Positions 1 to 10,287 of a stretch of 55,581 bases of DNA are shown here, in pieces. Position numbers and translations under genes: made by a program. Under the pieces are notes generated by a model. That model was not told where the DNA came from, searched no databases, and saw only the letters and a program-made list of their open reading frames with translations. Position 1 is the stretch's first letter. Each line of letters opens with the position of its first letter. The stretch lies in assembly GCA_013423325.1 (NCBI GenBank), contig BLJB01000243.1, positions 1 through 55,581 of the forward strand, written 5' to 3'. Source of the DNA: Usnea hakonensis. Taxonomy: Eukaryota > Ascomycota > Lecanoromycetes > Lecanorales > Parmeliaceae.

Positions 1-374
1 TCTTGATGGAGTAGTTGTTACACATCCAATGAAAGAAGTTCTTGATTCGACCCTCCATTGACCGTTTGAGTGTGTAATAGGGATCGATATCGACGGTGTC
101 GCAATACCTAGAGGTCAAGGATTAACAACATGAGCAAAACGACTATAAAATCCATACTAGAGATGACTCACTCTCTCCATAAACCTTCGAGACGAACGAT
201 ATGTAAGTTGGTGACGTCGGCGTAAAGAGTCGTTGATCGATGGCTTTTATCGACCTTCTCGTATCGTGCGTTGTAGTATTCTCGAGCTGAGAGCTGGCTT
301 CTCGTGGAGGTAGAGGCTTGAGACGAGTTTGCATCTTGCCGTTGAGCATGCAGCAGTGCTTTACGACGAGCCAT
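1..374 (-). CDS. FluG/DUF3435-type protein, N-terminal part (runs off the left edge)
   Basis: The gene starts at the ATG at 374-372 and is transcribed leftwards out of the window. Exon 1 is 374-172. The intron is 171-108 (64 bases, donor GTGAGT, acceptor CTCTAG, phase 2). Exon 2 runs from 107 to base 1. The spliced product begins MARRKALLHAQRQD, passes a Ser/Thr/Gln-rich stretch, and reaches LWREYCDTVDIDPYYTLKR and FFHWMCNNYSIK. A segment of the form 'LW..fC...DP...l...fLhW...yyrikk' is the N-terminal pattern I know from FluG-domain (DUF3435) proteins. That superfamily includes the tyrosine recombinases that mobilise fungal Starship elements. The catalytic C-terminal region lies outside the window, so neither activity nor a captain role can be judged. 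A decayed, unspliced DUF3435 relative is possible. The splice phase fits and both exons are open, which supports a real gene. Confidence 0.6.
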
Positions 375-988
375 AGCGGACGGCGGTGAGGAGGCTTGCC
401 TGTGTGTTAAAGGAGGGGACGTGAGTCCTTGAGGATAGGGATGAATAGAGGGAAGTAAGTTGGGTAGAGAGGAAGGCAGAGAGGAAGACAGAAGGGAGGA
501 GCAGGGCCATTTTTATGGTCACCTGAAACGGCTGGCGGTCCCAGTGTCCTCTCTCTCCCCCTCTTCTCCCTCTTTCCCTCCTCGCCTCTGTACTGCCCGA
601 CCACGTAACGAGGATTCTGTGAGCGACCCATAGTGAAGTGATGAAGATGACCAAGGAGATGCAGGAACGTCTTGACTCGATACGATCGACTAGCGCGCAA
701 GCCTGCATGCAGCCGTCGAGAGATTGGGATGGGGAGTGGGGGGACTGCATCAGCCGTTCAGGCGGCGTGGCGTGGGCAGGGGACCCTGGTGCAAAAGGTG
801 CTTAAAACGGCGTCCAAGTATGCCGAAAATGGCGACTTTTTTACCCGGATCCAGGTTAAGATAACATACCCTACATAAAACTCAGAGCTGAGAAATGTCA
901 GCTTTGCTCAAGTGTAGTCTTTCCCCTTCGTTTCCTGTCTGAATGATTGTCCAAGTCTTCTAACACATACTCATCGCACCGCTTTATC
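375..988. promoter_or_regulatory. Shared upstream region between two divergent genes
   Basis: This is a 614-base intergenic stretch between the leftward DUF3435-type gene and the rightward rhodopsin-domain gene. The interval 430-500 is purine-rich (GAGGAAGGCAGAGAGGAAGA-like) and 541-590 is pyrimidine-rich (CTCTCTCCCCCTCTTCTCCC-like), a common look of fungal core promoters. I see no gene here. If the left gene is a mobile-element captain, an element boundary could lie in this interval, but I could not recognise a target-site duplication. Confidence 0.4.
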
Positions 989-2133
989 ATGATGAGTCAA
1001 CTTAGCCGCGACGGACTGACAGTGAGTATCGATTCTTGTGCTCTGGTTTCATGGCTGACACTGCCTATAGGTGGTCACCTGGGTTTTCACAGGCGTCGCC
1101 ATTGTCTTGACTGTAGGCCGGTATGCCATCCGACTCAAGATCCTCAAGAAGCCGCTCAAAGCGGACGACTATGTCCATGGTCTGGCTCTAGTCTCTCTCG
1201 TTGGATATGTGTCAACATACATGGCCAAATCTTCTCTCGACTATTCCTGGATAGCAGGTTTGGGAGAGCAACCCTCCGATCCGGACCTGATTAGATACGT
1301 CCATTTAGAAGTTGCCGTTGCACTACTCTTTTTTATCGTCATATATCTCGTCAAAATTGCCTTCCTCCTCTTTTATCGCTTTCTGTTCGGTATTGATCAG
1401 ACTTTCATGCGCATCTGGTGGACTGTCAGTGTGTTCACGGGCGTGACTTTCTTGATTAACTTTACGTCCGTCTTTTGGGCGTGTGAAGGCCACCGTCATC
1501 TATTTGTTCTGGGTAACTTTCTCTCTATTCTCGGCCAAGTCGTGTCCTGAACGCGCTGATGGCCTTCAGATTCTCACCAGTCTCAACAAGCACTGAGTAC
1601 CAGCGTCAAGTTAGCATCAATGTGGTGTGGGCTTAATGTTGCCTCCGATTTGAGCAGTGAGTGATCTTTCACACTTAACAATGCGTATGCTGAACAACGC
1701 AGTAATGTTTTTGCCCCTATGGATCTTACGACGAATGCAAATGCCGATAGGCCGGAAGCTTGGGTTGGCCGCACTCTTTTTGATCGCTATTACTGATGTG
1801 ATCGTGGACATTGCCCGAACTGTGTATACTGTTCATGGGAGCGCCTTCGACCCCTACACAGTATGGGATATCCTCGAGCCCACGATTGCAGTGATCGTGT
1901 CTTCATTGCCCACTTACAAAGCTCTACTTGGGGGCGTCAAAAAGAAGAGAAACACTCGGTATCAAAATCTGGGTCCTAGTGGAGGTGTCGTTTGGCACAA
2001 TAAATCCAGTAACAATGCCAATGAAACAAACGGCGTCGAATTAAGCAAAAACTCTACACGAGTCCCCGAGGCGTGGCCAGATTATCCTCTGCAACGCTCC
2101 ACGGAGGCTGTGAAAACAACGGACATTGTATGA
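989..2133 (+). CDS. Rhodopsin-domain integral membrane protein (fungal 7TM, PTH11/SAT4-like)
   Basis: Four exons: 989-1021, 1071-1512, 1570-1656 and 1703-2133, giving 330 aa. All three introns (49, 57 and 46 bases) are GT-AG, and their phases keep one frame. The protein starts MMSQLSRDGLTVVTWVFTG, with a transmembrane segment at once. It then shows the family pattern: LKADDY after TM1, the LLFFIVIYLVKIAFLLFYRF helix, FWACEGHRH, NVASDLSIMFLPLWIL, and a late EPTIAVIVSSLPTYKALL segment. The soluble tail is short and polar. The family is a plasma-membrane rhodopsin-like fold of mostly unknown ligand, often annotated 'rhodopsin domain' or 'integral membrane protein'. I chose 989 because it precedes TM1 directly; 992 is an equivalent start. 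Without the second intron the frame would break at 1548, so splicing is needed. No decay is seen. Confidence 0.85.
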
Positions 2134-3693
2134 CAGCCAAGTCTACAATATCCGAGGAACATTGAGCGTCAAAACCAGGCGTATAGAATATACTGAGCCG
2201 AGGCCATACCTTTTCAGAAAGCCTGTGGTGGTGACATTGGGTAATGAGCACCTAAGTCATAGCTGGCCGATAGAGATCCTTCGAAACTCGGGATGTATAA
2301 GTTGTGTGGACAGAATTCTGGCACGAGAATAACGATAAGCGTCTTGGACAGAAGGAGAGGCATCGGACATTGGCAGAACGCAGGAGCAGCTTATGGGATT
2401 GGCACGATATTTGGAATTGTTTATACTGGGGCCAAAATTTGAGGCGAGGGTAGATGTAGATCCCCCGGGGAATCAAACTTCCGTGTGGGGGATTACTGTG
2501 GGAAGATCTGGAGGCAAATGTGAGGGACTAATTGGGTGATATAAATGCACTCTTCATGGCACGCTGTCTCCCCTATCTCTCGCCATGGCCATGCGCAATG
2601 GCTATGCCTGAACACTCAAATCCATGCAAACATGGTGTTTCGAAACACGAATCATGCGATATGCGATATACGAACTCACTAACCCCCAGTCCTGCTGCGG
2701 CGAACTGCATATGCAATGTTGATCTTTACGGCCTGTGGATGCAGTCAGCCGGATTTACGCACTGTATTGTTCGCCCGTGCTCCCCCCCCATGTCTTCTCT
2801 ATTTATATCTAGGGTGCGATGGCTTCTTTTCTACATGGCTCTCGCTATCATAATTCTATTTTTAGTCCTTTCCGGAAGCGTCTTCGCCCCCAACTTCTTT
2901 TAGTTTTAGCCTTGCGAAGCCAATTTCAAGGTGGGAACTACTCGGGTAATCCGGCTGCCGGGCAGCCTAGAGCCCCGGGTTGGTGTCTCCTTAGACAGTA
3001 GACGTCAAAATCCAACGACATCTGTTCACATGTAAGCAAAGCGTCGAGGGTTATACTCCTGAAACGTAAGCTCTGCAGCTTCTGACAAGTCTGATGCCAA
3101 TAGGTGATTTTTTGTTCATCCGGGATGAGAGCCTATCCGCTGCGCTACAAAGCGACATATTCGACTCGGAGTCTCGACTCGTTACAATAATAATAGCGAT
3201 TCCGCAATACTCTTTCGTCTCTACCTGCTGCTTACAAATGTAGGGAGTTCGTAAGAATCATGCATGTACTGCGCAATTAAGGTAACATCCGATGGAAAAT
3301 TAAGGAATGCAGCCTAGGTGTGATTTGTTTTCACACCATGATACCAGTCAGCACGGGATGACATATGGCCAAGTGCATTTGACATTTCCATAGAACGGGC
3401 AAATGTTGGGTCAGGCTTCTAAGGAGCAACAAGAGCCATGCTATTGGATACCTGGGCTAGATCCTGTTACCCTCACCTTGAACTGTTGATGATGATAGGA
3501 CTGCATGGACTATGTAGTGTCCATCTTTCAGCCTTTTGATGCAGTAAGCCGGACTATGGTTTTTTAAACTCGAAGGATCCACCATCTCCCAGGTTTTTCT
3601 ACCGATGACTCTCCTCTCCTATTTTCTCTTCTTCGGCTCGTTTGAAAGCACAAAATTCATATTGACGATTTGGCAATCGTCATTCTTATTGTC
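2134..3693. other. Intergenic; repeat fragment, no gene seen
   Basis: About 1.5 kb without a supported gene. Open frames at 2252-2476 and 2532-2903 are short, lack family resemblance and span the dispersed repeat near 2540-2710. A tRNA-like D-arm shape on the minus strand near 3115-3165 is discussed in the findings. The last 100 bases before 3694 are TC-rich (ACTCTCCTCTCCTATTTTCT) and probably form the promoter of the wall-protein gene. Confidence 0.4.
2540..2710. repeat. Dispersed repeat, copy 1 (partner at 41130-41290)
   Basis: This segment shares a core at about 2667-2707 (ATGCGATATACGAA, then CACTAACCCCCAGTCCT and GGCGAA) with 41236-41288. Looser upstream similarity covers the 'CTCTTC..GG.AC.CTGTCTC' part. 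Both copies have the same orientation. Neither carries a gene, so this is likely a diverged transposon or LTR scrap. Confidence 0.55.
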
Positions 3694-6008
3694 ATGCTCT
3701 CATTCCTTTTCGCAGTCATAATCACCCTGTGCTTCAATGGAGCATCAGCAGTTTCCCAGATTACGGCGCATCGTACGCTTGCAATGTCCGATGCTGAAAA
3801 CACATTCGCACCGTTTCCACCCAATGCCACCGCTACATCTCCGTCAGGTCCAGTAGTAACGAAAGCACCATCAAGAAGCTGTTCCAATAACTGCACCATT
3901 ACTTTGATTAATCTTAGGCACATGACTTGGTCGCAGATACCCATTACCGCGACTTATACAGCAGAAACTGTGGTACTCATTGTGAACAAGAAAACCAATA
4001 CTACCAGAACGACTACCATCTCGAATACGGAAATTGACTTCAGCAATATCACTACGCCTACCAATTTGAACAGCGATGGCACAGTTACTGCATCCGTGGT
4101 TGATAACGACGGAAGCACCCGTGTCGTGTAAGTAGTCTTCAGCCTGCTTCAACGCCATGTGACCTAATGCTACCGTCTTCAAGCGCATACCCTACAATGG
4201 TCTTCTCAGATTACCCTAATGGTCAGTCATGGACCGGAACTCTATCCACTACCATCAACGGCACACCGACGTGCTCCATTGCCCCTACTGGCGCCGTAGC
4301 CGCTTTTCCATCTCATCCTCTTCTCCCGGAGGGTGTGCAAGATACAGGAGTCAACATGATCGACGACCCAAGAGGCTGGACTTTCACCCCCAAGTTCGAG
4401 GACGAGTGTGGAAAAGGTTCTATCTCCTTGTTGGATATGTTTCCGGGCCTGGGTGTGTGGAACTGTACCTCTGAAGCCTCCTGTGCATCACCAGCAGAGT
4501 TTTTACAGACAGCATTATATCTCACAGAAACTTCAACGTCGACAGAACCAGATGATGTACCAACTTCATTGCAGGCGTTGGCATCAAACATACAGTCACC
4601 GGTGGTACAATCGCAGAAGACAGCACCCGCTGAAATATCTACACCCAGTGTACTTCCGACAGACATATCCTCTCTTCCTGCGCCTGGACCGGTAGCACTT
4701 TCCGATGCACCCGTCCTGGTGCCGACAACTACCACAACCCATGCCGTGAAACCTCCTACGATATCCACTTCGAACCCTCTCCCAGCTGTTCAGCAACCAG
4801 CGACCGAAGTGCCTCCAGTTGAATCCAACCCACGGACGGCCCCGTCCGAAAGCATAATCATCACCCCCTCACCAGCTCCGACAACAGCACTTCCAACCAC
4901 GCCCGTAGCAGTCCAGGTACCCGTCACTTCAACAGATTCAAAGGGCAGTATTACAATCTCCACCAGCAACGCCATAGCTCACCCCATCATCGTTAGCTCC
5001 ACAAACGCTCAAGGCAGCATTATCACCTCAACTAGCATCTCCCTAGGGCCCATCACCGCATCCGTCCCGACCATCATAACCTCAACCAACGCCCAAGGCA
5101 ACGTCCTCTCGCTGACAACGCACCTACCTGCCATAATCCTAACTACCACCAACGCCGTCGGCTCTGAGATCCTCACTACCTCAGCCCTAAGCGCATTCAC
5201 CCCGCTCGCCAATGGTCCCGCCCCAATTGTAGTAAACAGCGAGACTATCACCCCAAACTCCCAATCCCAATATGTCATCTCAAGCCAAACCCTCTCCCCT
5301 GGCTCATCCATAACCCTAGGCTCTGGCACCTCTACTACCCTGCTCGCCTTGCAAACATCCAGCGGCTCCACAGCCCTAGTCTACGGCCCCAGCACCTCCT
5401 TTCTCCCGTCATCCACCGCGAGCGAAGCAGGGACCTCACCAGCAGCCCTAACCATCGGCACCGAAACCATCACTCCAAATGCAAAATCGCAATACCTCAT
5501 CTCCGGCTCCACCCTCGCCGCCGGCTCAACGATAACCCTTGGTTCCGGCCTCTCCACCACCGTCCTTGCCCTCCAAACATCCGACGGCACCACAGCCCTT
5601 GTCTACGGTCCCCACACATCAGACCTCACACCGACGCCAATTCTAGCGCTCCCCACGACGTTACCGCCCGCTATAACTATAGGCTCAGAAACAATCACCG
5701 CGAATAGCCAGACGCAGTATATCATCGGATCTCAAACTCTCACGCCGGGCGGCGTGGTGACTGTGAGTGGGACGCGCGTGAGTTTGGCGGCTGGGGAGAG
5801 CGATGTCGTTGTGGGATCGAGCACGGAGGCTTTGGCGCCATATATCACGGCCGGATTTGGGAAAGGGGTTAATGGGACTGATGGGAATACGCTGCAGGCT
5901 TTTACAGGGGGAGCAGATGGGATGAGAGGCTGGGGATCGAATGGGAAGAGGAGGTGGAAGTGGGGCCAAGTTTGGCTGGTGGGGCTCGGCGTCGTGGTGT
6001 GGTTGTAG
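3694..6008 (+). CDS. Ser/Thr-rich secreted, probably GPI-anchored cell-wall protein
   Basis: Two exons: 3694-4127 and 4184-6008, with a 56-base intron (donor GTAAGT, acceptor CTTCAAG, phase 2), encoding 752 aa. The N-terminus MLSFLFAVIITLCFNGASA is a clear signal peptide. The mature part has several Cys and N-glycosylation sequons, then a long Pro/Ser/Thr-rich stalk. Near the C-terminus are three tandem modules of roughly 60-70 aa built around 'ITxGxETITxNxxxQYxI', a Gly/Ser-rich stretch and 'TALVYGPxTS'; the last module is diverged. The end is a basic GKRRWKWG followed by a hydrophobic VWLVGLGVVVWL tail, as expected for a GPI-anchor signal. The in-frame TTG upstream (3670) is not a likely start. 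The likely role is a glycosylated wall or adhesin-like protein. The 3' third is more GC-rich than its surroundings. Confidence 0.8.
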
Positions 6009-6293
6009 ATATGTAGGCTAGACTATATTTTCGATACATCTAAAGTAGATAGATGTATAATAAAAGGGGGTTTCCAATATGGTACAGGTAGCGCAAGATT
6101 ACCTGTCGAATCTTCAGCAAATCCGTAGCACCGGCTGGGGGATCCACTCACGTCATCGCATTTGATGGCCAATATCGTGTTCCACGTGTGGAGCCTCATG
6201 CCCCCCCACAGACCGGGGATCCCACGGAGGGCATCCAGAGCTGCGGTCAACTCCTCGTGCCGGAGAAGCTGCTTGAGACACCGCTTCCCATGA

Positions 6294-6683
6294 GGACTCA
6301 ATCGGCTCCACCACCGCCGCCGAACACGGAGGATCCAGGCGAGGGAAAGTGATCTTGACGATGACGCAGAACGTTCTTTGAACGCCGTCAAGTCCGAGTC
6401 TGAGTTGGACTCCTCGATCTCCCATCTCTTTCCTGTAAGATGCAAACCCTACCAGTGCCTTTACTGCCTCGGTGACACCGACCTACCTTTGGAGGAGCGA
6501 CTCCATAACCTTGGCAGTAAATATTCGTTGCAGCGGCACTTCGACCGCCGTCATCCTTTTCGGCCCCGCGAACCCTGTCCTTTCCCTCATCCCGAATGTG
6601 CGGCAGTCACGCTTGACAGTGTGATGCATTTTAAAAACCATGCGGCAACCGTTCACGGAATCTACATGTCTGACAGAATTTAG
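6294..6683 (+). pseudogene. C-terminal zinc-finger fragment of a FluG/DUF3435-type protein
   Basis: The frame is open from 6294 to the stop at 6683. It reads RRTRRIQARESDLDDDAERS, then a Cys/His region: YQCLYCLGDTDLP, the spacer LEERLHNLGSKYSLQRHF, HFDRRHP, CPFPHPEC and HFKNHAATVHG. This C..C...H...H / C..C....H..H pattern is the C2H2-like tail I know from fungal FluG-domain proteins. No recombinase or FluG core is present upstream; an in-frame stop lies at 6291-6293. This is therefore a remnant, not a gene. A second remnant with the same text, on the opposite strand and more mutated, lies at 53780-54075. Confidence 0.6.
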
Positions 6684-6858
6684 CATGCCTTGTGGAGTTT
6701 TAGCCTGATTGTTGATTTTCCTGGCCTCACGCATTGATTGTGTATACTAGGGAACTGTTCTACGATTTGTTTATCTCGATACTTTGACAATTTGAAAAGC
6801 TCTAACACTGGTAGGGTAGGAACATCCTATGATTTTCTAGTTTCATCTCCACAAGGCT

Positions 6859-7015
6859 ACACCCTGAGACAGTGTTTTAACTCGAAGGATGTATGTCCTT
6901 CGGGTGCATGCTTTCCATTCGACGCTACTTTTAGCCTTCGAGTTTTCAGACATTTTGAGCTTGCTTACACTCGAAATTTATATAACCTTCGAGTTATTAC
7001 ACTGCCTCAGGGTGT
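6859..7015. mobile_element. Small MITE-like element with ~30-bp terminal inverted repeats
   Basis: The left end (6859-6888) begins ACACCCTGAGAC and ends ACTCGAAGG. The right end (6986-7015) is its reverse complement with about three mismatches. The interior carries further copies of the CCTTCGAG/CTCGAAGG motif, so the whole 157 bases can fold. There is no coding capacity. I could not find a convincing target-site duplication (flanks AAGGCT and GCAGTC), so the superfamily is unknown. Confidence 0.6.
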
Positions 7016-7429
7016 GCAGTCTTCCAGAGATGAACCCAGGGAATCCGGGGGTGTCCCTACTCTCCCAGTGCCAGAATCGGAGCGTAAGGAAGGGGGCCAA
7101 AATTGGAACTTTGTTTTGGGGGGGTTCCGAAAATGGAGTACAGAAGTGCGAGGAAGACGAGATAAAGGGATCCAAAAGTGGAGCAGGAAGTTTAGAGATA
7201 TATTGGTGCTCGTCTTTGATATGTTCCTTCGCCCATAATTCTGTAGTGTTGTTGTGTGTTATCCTTGTCTTGATCTTAAGTGAATAACACTATATAAGCT
7301 TGATTGAGAGCAACACGCTTCATATAGACGATTCTGAACTATTCATAGCATTGCCGGGTTTCTATAGCACCACAATCCGCCTCACAAAGCCATGCTGGCT
7401 AATATGGTCGATGTGCGATCCACTCGCCG
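7016..7429. other. Non-coding interval, possible retroelement scrap
   Basis: No supported gene. The stretch 7060-7190 carries a chain of '(C)CAAAA.TGGAG'-type words. A similar chain can be read on the minus strand at 41660-41760. This may be debris of one repeat family, but the match is weak. Confidence 0.25.
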
Positions 7430-7630
7430 ATGATACTTCTTCTCGACCGACGCGGAGCAGACGTTCAGATCACGGAAGAACTAGTAAAAACAATGACAAG
7501 ACAATTTGATCAGGAAGTGATGACACTTCTTCTCGACCGACTTGTAGCTCGTGAGGCACACGGTTTCGCTTGTCTGTTTGCTTGTCGCGCACACGAATCT
7601 GCATTGATCAACAGCTGGCGCACGAGGTGA
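7430..7630 (+). pseudogene. Fragment of an NLR C-terminal repeat array
   Basis: The frame reads MILLLDRRGADVQITEELVK, a 13-residue spacer, then MTLLLDRLVAREAHGF. A repeating 'EVMTLLLDRRGADVQITEEVVKAAA' module of about 33 residues is found at the C-terminus of many Aspergillus/Penicillium NACHT proteins. Only about one and a half modules remain, and no NACHT or effector domain is nearby. I call it a relic of an NLR repeat tail. Chance similarity is possible because the fragment is short. Confidence 0.45.
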
Positions 7631-7644
7631 GGTATGAACCCAAC

Positions 7645-7872
7645 CTACACCTTGCATGCGTCGTCCGATGCATCTTTCAGCAATGTATTCTCATGTAGTC
7701 CTTGCTTGGTGACAATCTCTTTCACAGCTCGCTGCAGCTCCTCGGAGTCAAATCTGCCTTGAATGTTGCCCTTTGTCGTCACTCGGTGTCTCTTCTTTTG
7801 AAAGACTCGGTCTGAAAGCGACAGGTAGGCGTTTATACAATCGTCGATGCTTAGCTTTAGCCGGCCGAGCAT
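7645..7872 (-). pseudogene. Patatin-like phospholipase fragment
   Basis: The 75-codon open stretch starts MLGRLKLSIDDCINAYLSLS and continues VFQKKRHRVTTKGNIQGRFD, then LQRAVKEIV. This matches the region after the Ser-hydrolase motif in patatin domains of fungal NLRs ('MLGRL.m.v.ecI..Y......F', then 'arfDs..L..ai..v'). The catalytic GXSXG and DG[GA] parts are absent. It sits 3' of a TPR fragment on the same strand, the reverse of the usual patatin-first order, so the two pieces probably come from different genes or were rearranged. Confidence 0.5.
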
Positions 7873-7962
7873 GACCGCGATAAGCCTGGTCGGTCAGCAT
7901 AAAGGTTCGTCGTCAGCCACTACCATAAAATCGGGCTGAAATCTCATCGGCTTCTAGAACGG

Positions 7963-8379
7963 TTAATTGAGCGGGGAGCTTCGGTGTAGTTCTGAGTAAT
8001 CTGTCTGGATTGAACGGAAACAAACCACTTGCAGCCCACGCGGCAGTAATGTTCCTCTTTGTGAAGGCCTTTCCCCTTGCAGCGTTATACGGAGCTGGTA
8101 CATCTTCTCCGCCTCATCCAGCTTGCCCTGATTATTGTAGAAAAGGCCCAAGTTGTTGACGGTATCGAGTGTGGATGTATGCTCAGGGCCCCATGATTTC
8201 TCGAGTGCCCGCTGGTACATCTTCTCCGCCTCGGCCATCTTGCCTTGATCAGCATAGAGAAGGCCCAGGTTGTTAAAAGCATCATCAATATCTTGGTCCT
8301 CGGTTGCACTAGGAACTTTGACAGTGGAGAGTTGCTGTATACACCGATTTGCATGAGGAAGCAAGCGCTGCTGCACCAT
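7963..8379 (-). pseudogene. Tetratricopeptide-repeat fragment of an NLR
   Basis: The frame contains two clear TPR units: 'AFNNLGLLYADQGKMAEAEK MYQRALE' and 'VNNLGLFYNNQGKLDEAEKM YQ' (spaces mine). They are spaced 42 residues apart, the normal spacing of fungal kinesin-light-chain-like TPRs in NB-ARC-TPR proteins. The N-terminal half (MVQQRLLPHANRCIQQLST) also fits the pre-TPR 'LLPHA.RC' segment of that family. Homology stops abruptly after the second unit, and the tail is unrelated. NB-ARC and effector domains are missing, so this is a decayed end of a STAND protein. Confidence 0.7.
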
Positions 8380-8387
8380 CCAATACT

Positions 8388-8692
8388 CTGGCTCCGTTTA
8401 TCCGGGTCTGGGAGGTTGGATAGATTTAGTTGGCCAGGGCCCGACGAGTTGGTGCGAGAGGCTTCGACCTAGGTCTGACGCTTTCACCGCTATGCGGGAG
8501 CGGACTAAAGTAAGTAGCAAGGCCACGGACTGAGAAGCCTAATGGTATCGTCAAACGCAGGAGATCGAAGAAAAAGCGGCGAGTTGGAACAGAAAGTCAA
8601 GCCACCACCTCTATCACACAGGAGGTAGACCTGTTAAATCAATCCAGTACGCAGTATCATTCGAACGAAAACTCTTCCCGAGCAATACCTGA
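8388..8692 (+). pseudogene. Spliced coding fragment with GGWIDLVGQG motif, unknown family
   Basis: A two-exon reading can be built: open frame to 8509, intron 8510-8560 (51 bases, donor GTAAGT, branch-like GGACTGAG, acceptor ACGCAG), and exon 8561-8692. It contains GGWIDLVGQGPTSWCERLRP, then EIEEKAASWNRKSSHHLYH and a stop. The GGWIDLVGQG coding DNA (8410-8439) matches 13303-13332 at 28 of 30 bases, in the same reading frame, inside another gene of this window. A competing phase after the same intron gives a basic open frame (RSKKKRRVG...) to 8831. I cannot decide between them. The 5' end abuts the TPR fragment head to head, so this is probably a broken gene. Confidence 0.35.
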
Positions 8693-8831
8693 TAATGTCA
8701 CAAAATCCGAAAGACCAAAGAACGTGAGACGCAAGTCCCGCCACCAAGTCAGTGCGGCGCAATCGCAGGGTATACAAAAGCCCGCAACGGTAAGAAGAGG
8801 CGGGCTTAGAAGCTCATGGGAGCCGCACTAA

Positions 8832-9727
8832 CGACAAACCGAAACTAAGGGCTTCTCCCCACATGTCCACTGGCTTGTAACTATTAGCGAACCAATTAGC
8901 TCTCTGTAGAAGGTATCACATATCCGCGGGTGGTATCATTGCTACCGCAAATGAAAACTCTACGTGTCCCTAGATGCAAAAGCCGAGGTAATGTTTCAAA
9001 AAGCCACCTGACGTGAAGCCTCTACTGTGTTTATTGCTTTTGCTTCGAGTCCAGCTCTTCGCCAGCCTATCCTTTGGCGCATAACAACTCGCCTATCAAG
9101 CTGAGCGAGACCCGCCAATAATGCTTGTCCTACTCTACTGAGAGACAGCTCTCAACATCTGTTGGGCACCAGCGTCCAGGCTATCCCTACCCTTAATCAC
9201 ATTCGCTTCCACCTATACTTGTGCTGTTTTACTCTGTTTCGTCACCCTTATTCTACGTGGAAACCCCCAGTAGATTACCTCTCAACCTGTGGACTCCGCT
9301 CCGTAACTTCCCATCGGCGCGGTTCAAATACCTCACAGAGAAAGCCAGTACAAGCTGACCTTTGCAATCCACACTACCGTCCCTAAAGCTTACTTGTGCC
9401 AGGTGGGCGACAGGCACGTCTCAATATCGCATCATATCTCCCATTCCGCCGTCTCCTCCTCTAAGCGATACGTCCTCGTATACGCCTGTCTTTAATCCAC
9501 AATCGGTTCCTGTAGCCACTTACCGGCTGCATTTATCTTCATACTTGGGTTTCCGATTTGCCGTCCGTCTGGTTGGGAACGAATGCAATACTTGTCTACT
9601 TCAACAACATCGCGCAAGTCACTGGATATATCGGGGTTTTGAGAAAATTTAGTATATAGCTTACACGACCATCTGCTCCTGGTTGGCAAAGGCACCGTGA
9701 GGATGCATTTTAGAGCATGGAAAGCTT
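8832..9727. other. Intergenic, nothing recognised
   Basis: No family-like reading frame was seen on either strand. Small frames at 9162-9386 and 9362-9652 show no codon pattern or known motif. Confidence 0.3.
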
Positions 9728-10120
9728 ATGTTGACGTGGGATAGGTCGACTTTCCCGGCACGGGTGCTTTTCGCTGCACACCAGTTGTTGATCATGTCTA
9801 AGCAGGTGTGTTAGACCATTTGAACGTGCACAATACATACTTGAAGTTGACTGGAGGTCTAGACCCAACGTGGGGATAAAGCGCTTGAAGGAGAAGAAGA
9901 ATATCTACCAAGTCACCTGTTTGAGGGGGTAGATCACGACCGATGGATAACATGCAGAGGTACACATATCACGATATATGACCCTGAAGCAGCGGACAAT
10001 ACCCTATCGTACTGGGAACACAAGAATACCACCGAAGTCGGGAAGAGTCGTGTTCCTGCCGGTTTCAAGGTTAGAGTGATAGATGGCCGTGTGAAGATGA
10101 CCACATCGGCCGCAGGTTAA
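9728..10120 (+). CDS. Small spliced hypothetical protein (111 aa)
   Basis: Exons are 9728-9805 and 9863-10120, with a 57-base intron (donor GTGTGT, branch-like TTGACTGG, acceptor TCTAG, phase 0). The protein starts MLTWDRSTFPARVLFAAHQL. Exon 2 is open for 85 codons and holds YLPSHLFEGVDHDRWITCRG, then THITIYDP, VPAGFKVRVIDGRVKM and the stop. The residue mix looks protein-like (balanced charges, aromatic spacing), although I do not recognise a family. The reading lacks an early ATG in exon 2 and so is easily missed by simple ORF scans. It could be the 3' end of a longer gene. Confidence 0.4.
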
Positions 10121-10287
10121 AGATGTCGTTCAATCGAAGTCCTGCTTCTAGACCCACCCACAAGGTTAAAGAGATGTCTTGGTTCCGGTCCTCGGGAATC
10201 ATTGTAGTCAAGCAGTCCGTCGTATCTTCTCCAAGCGTCCTTTCCATTTCCCAGTGATGACTGGTCTGAACCGCGTCGGAAAGGAGG

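Noticed and set aside
361..750. 129-codon minus-strand frame over the intergenic region
   Set aside because: Overlaps the real start of the DUF3435-type gene and its purine-rich promoter. No motif.
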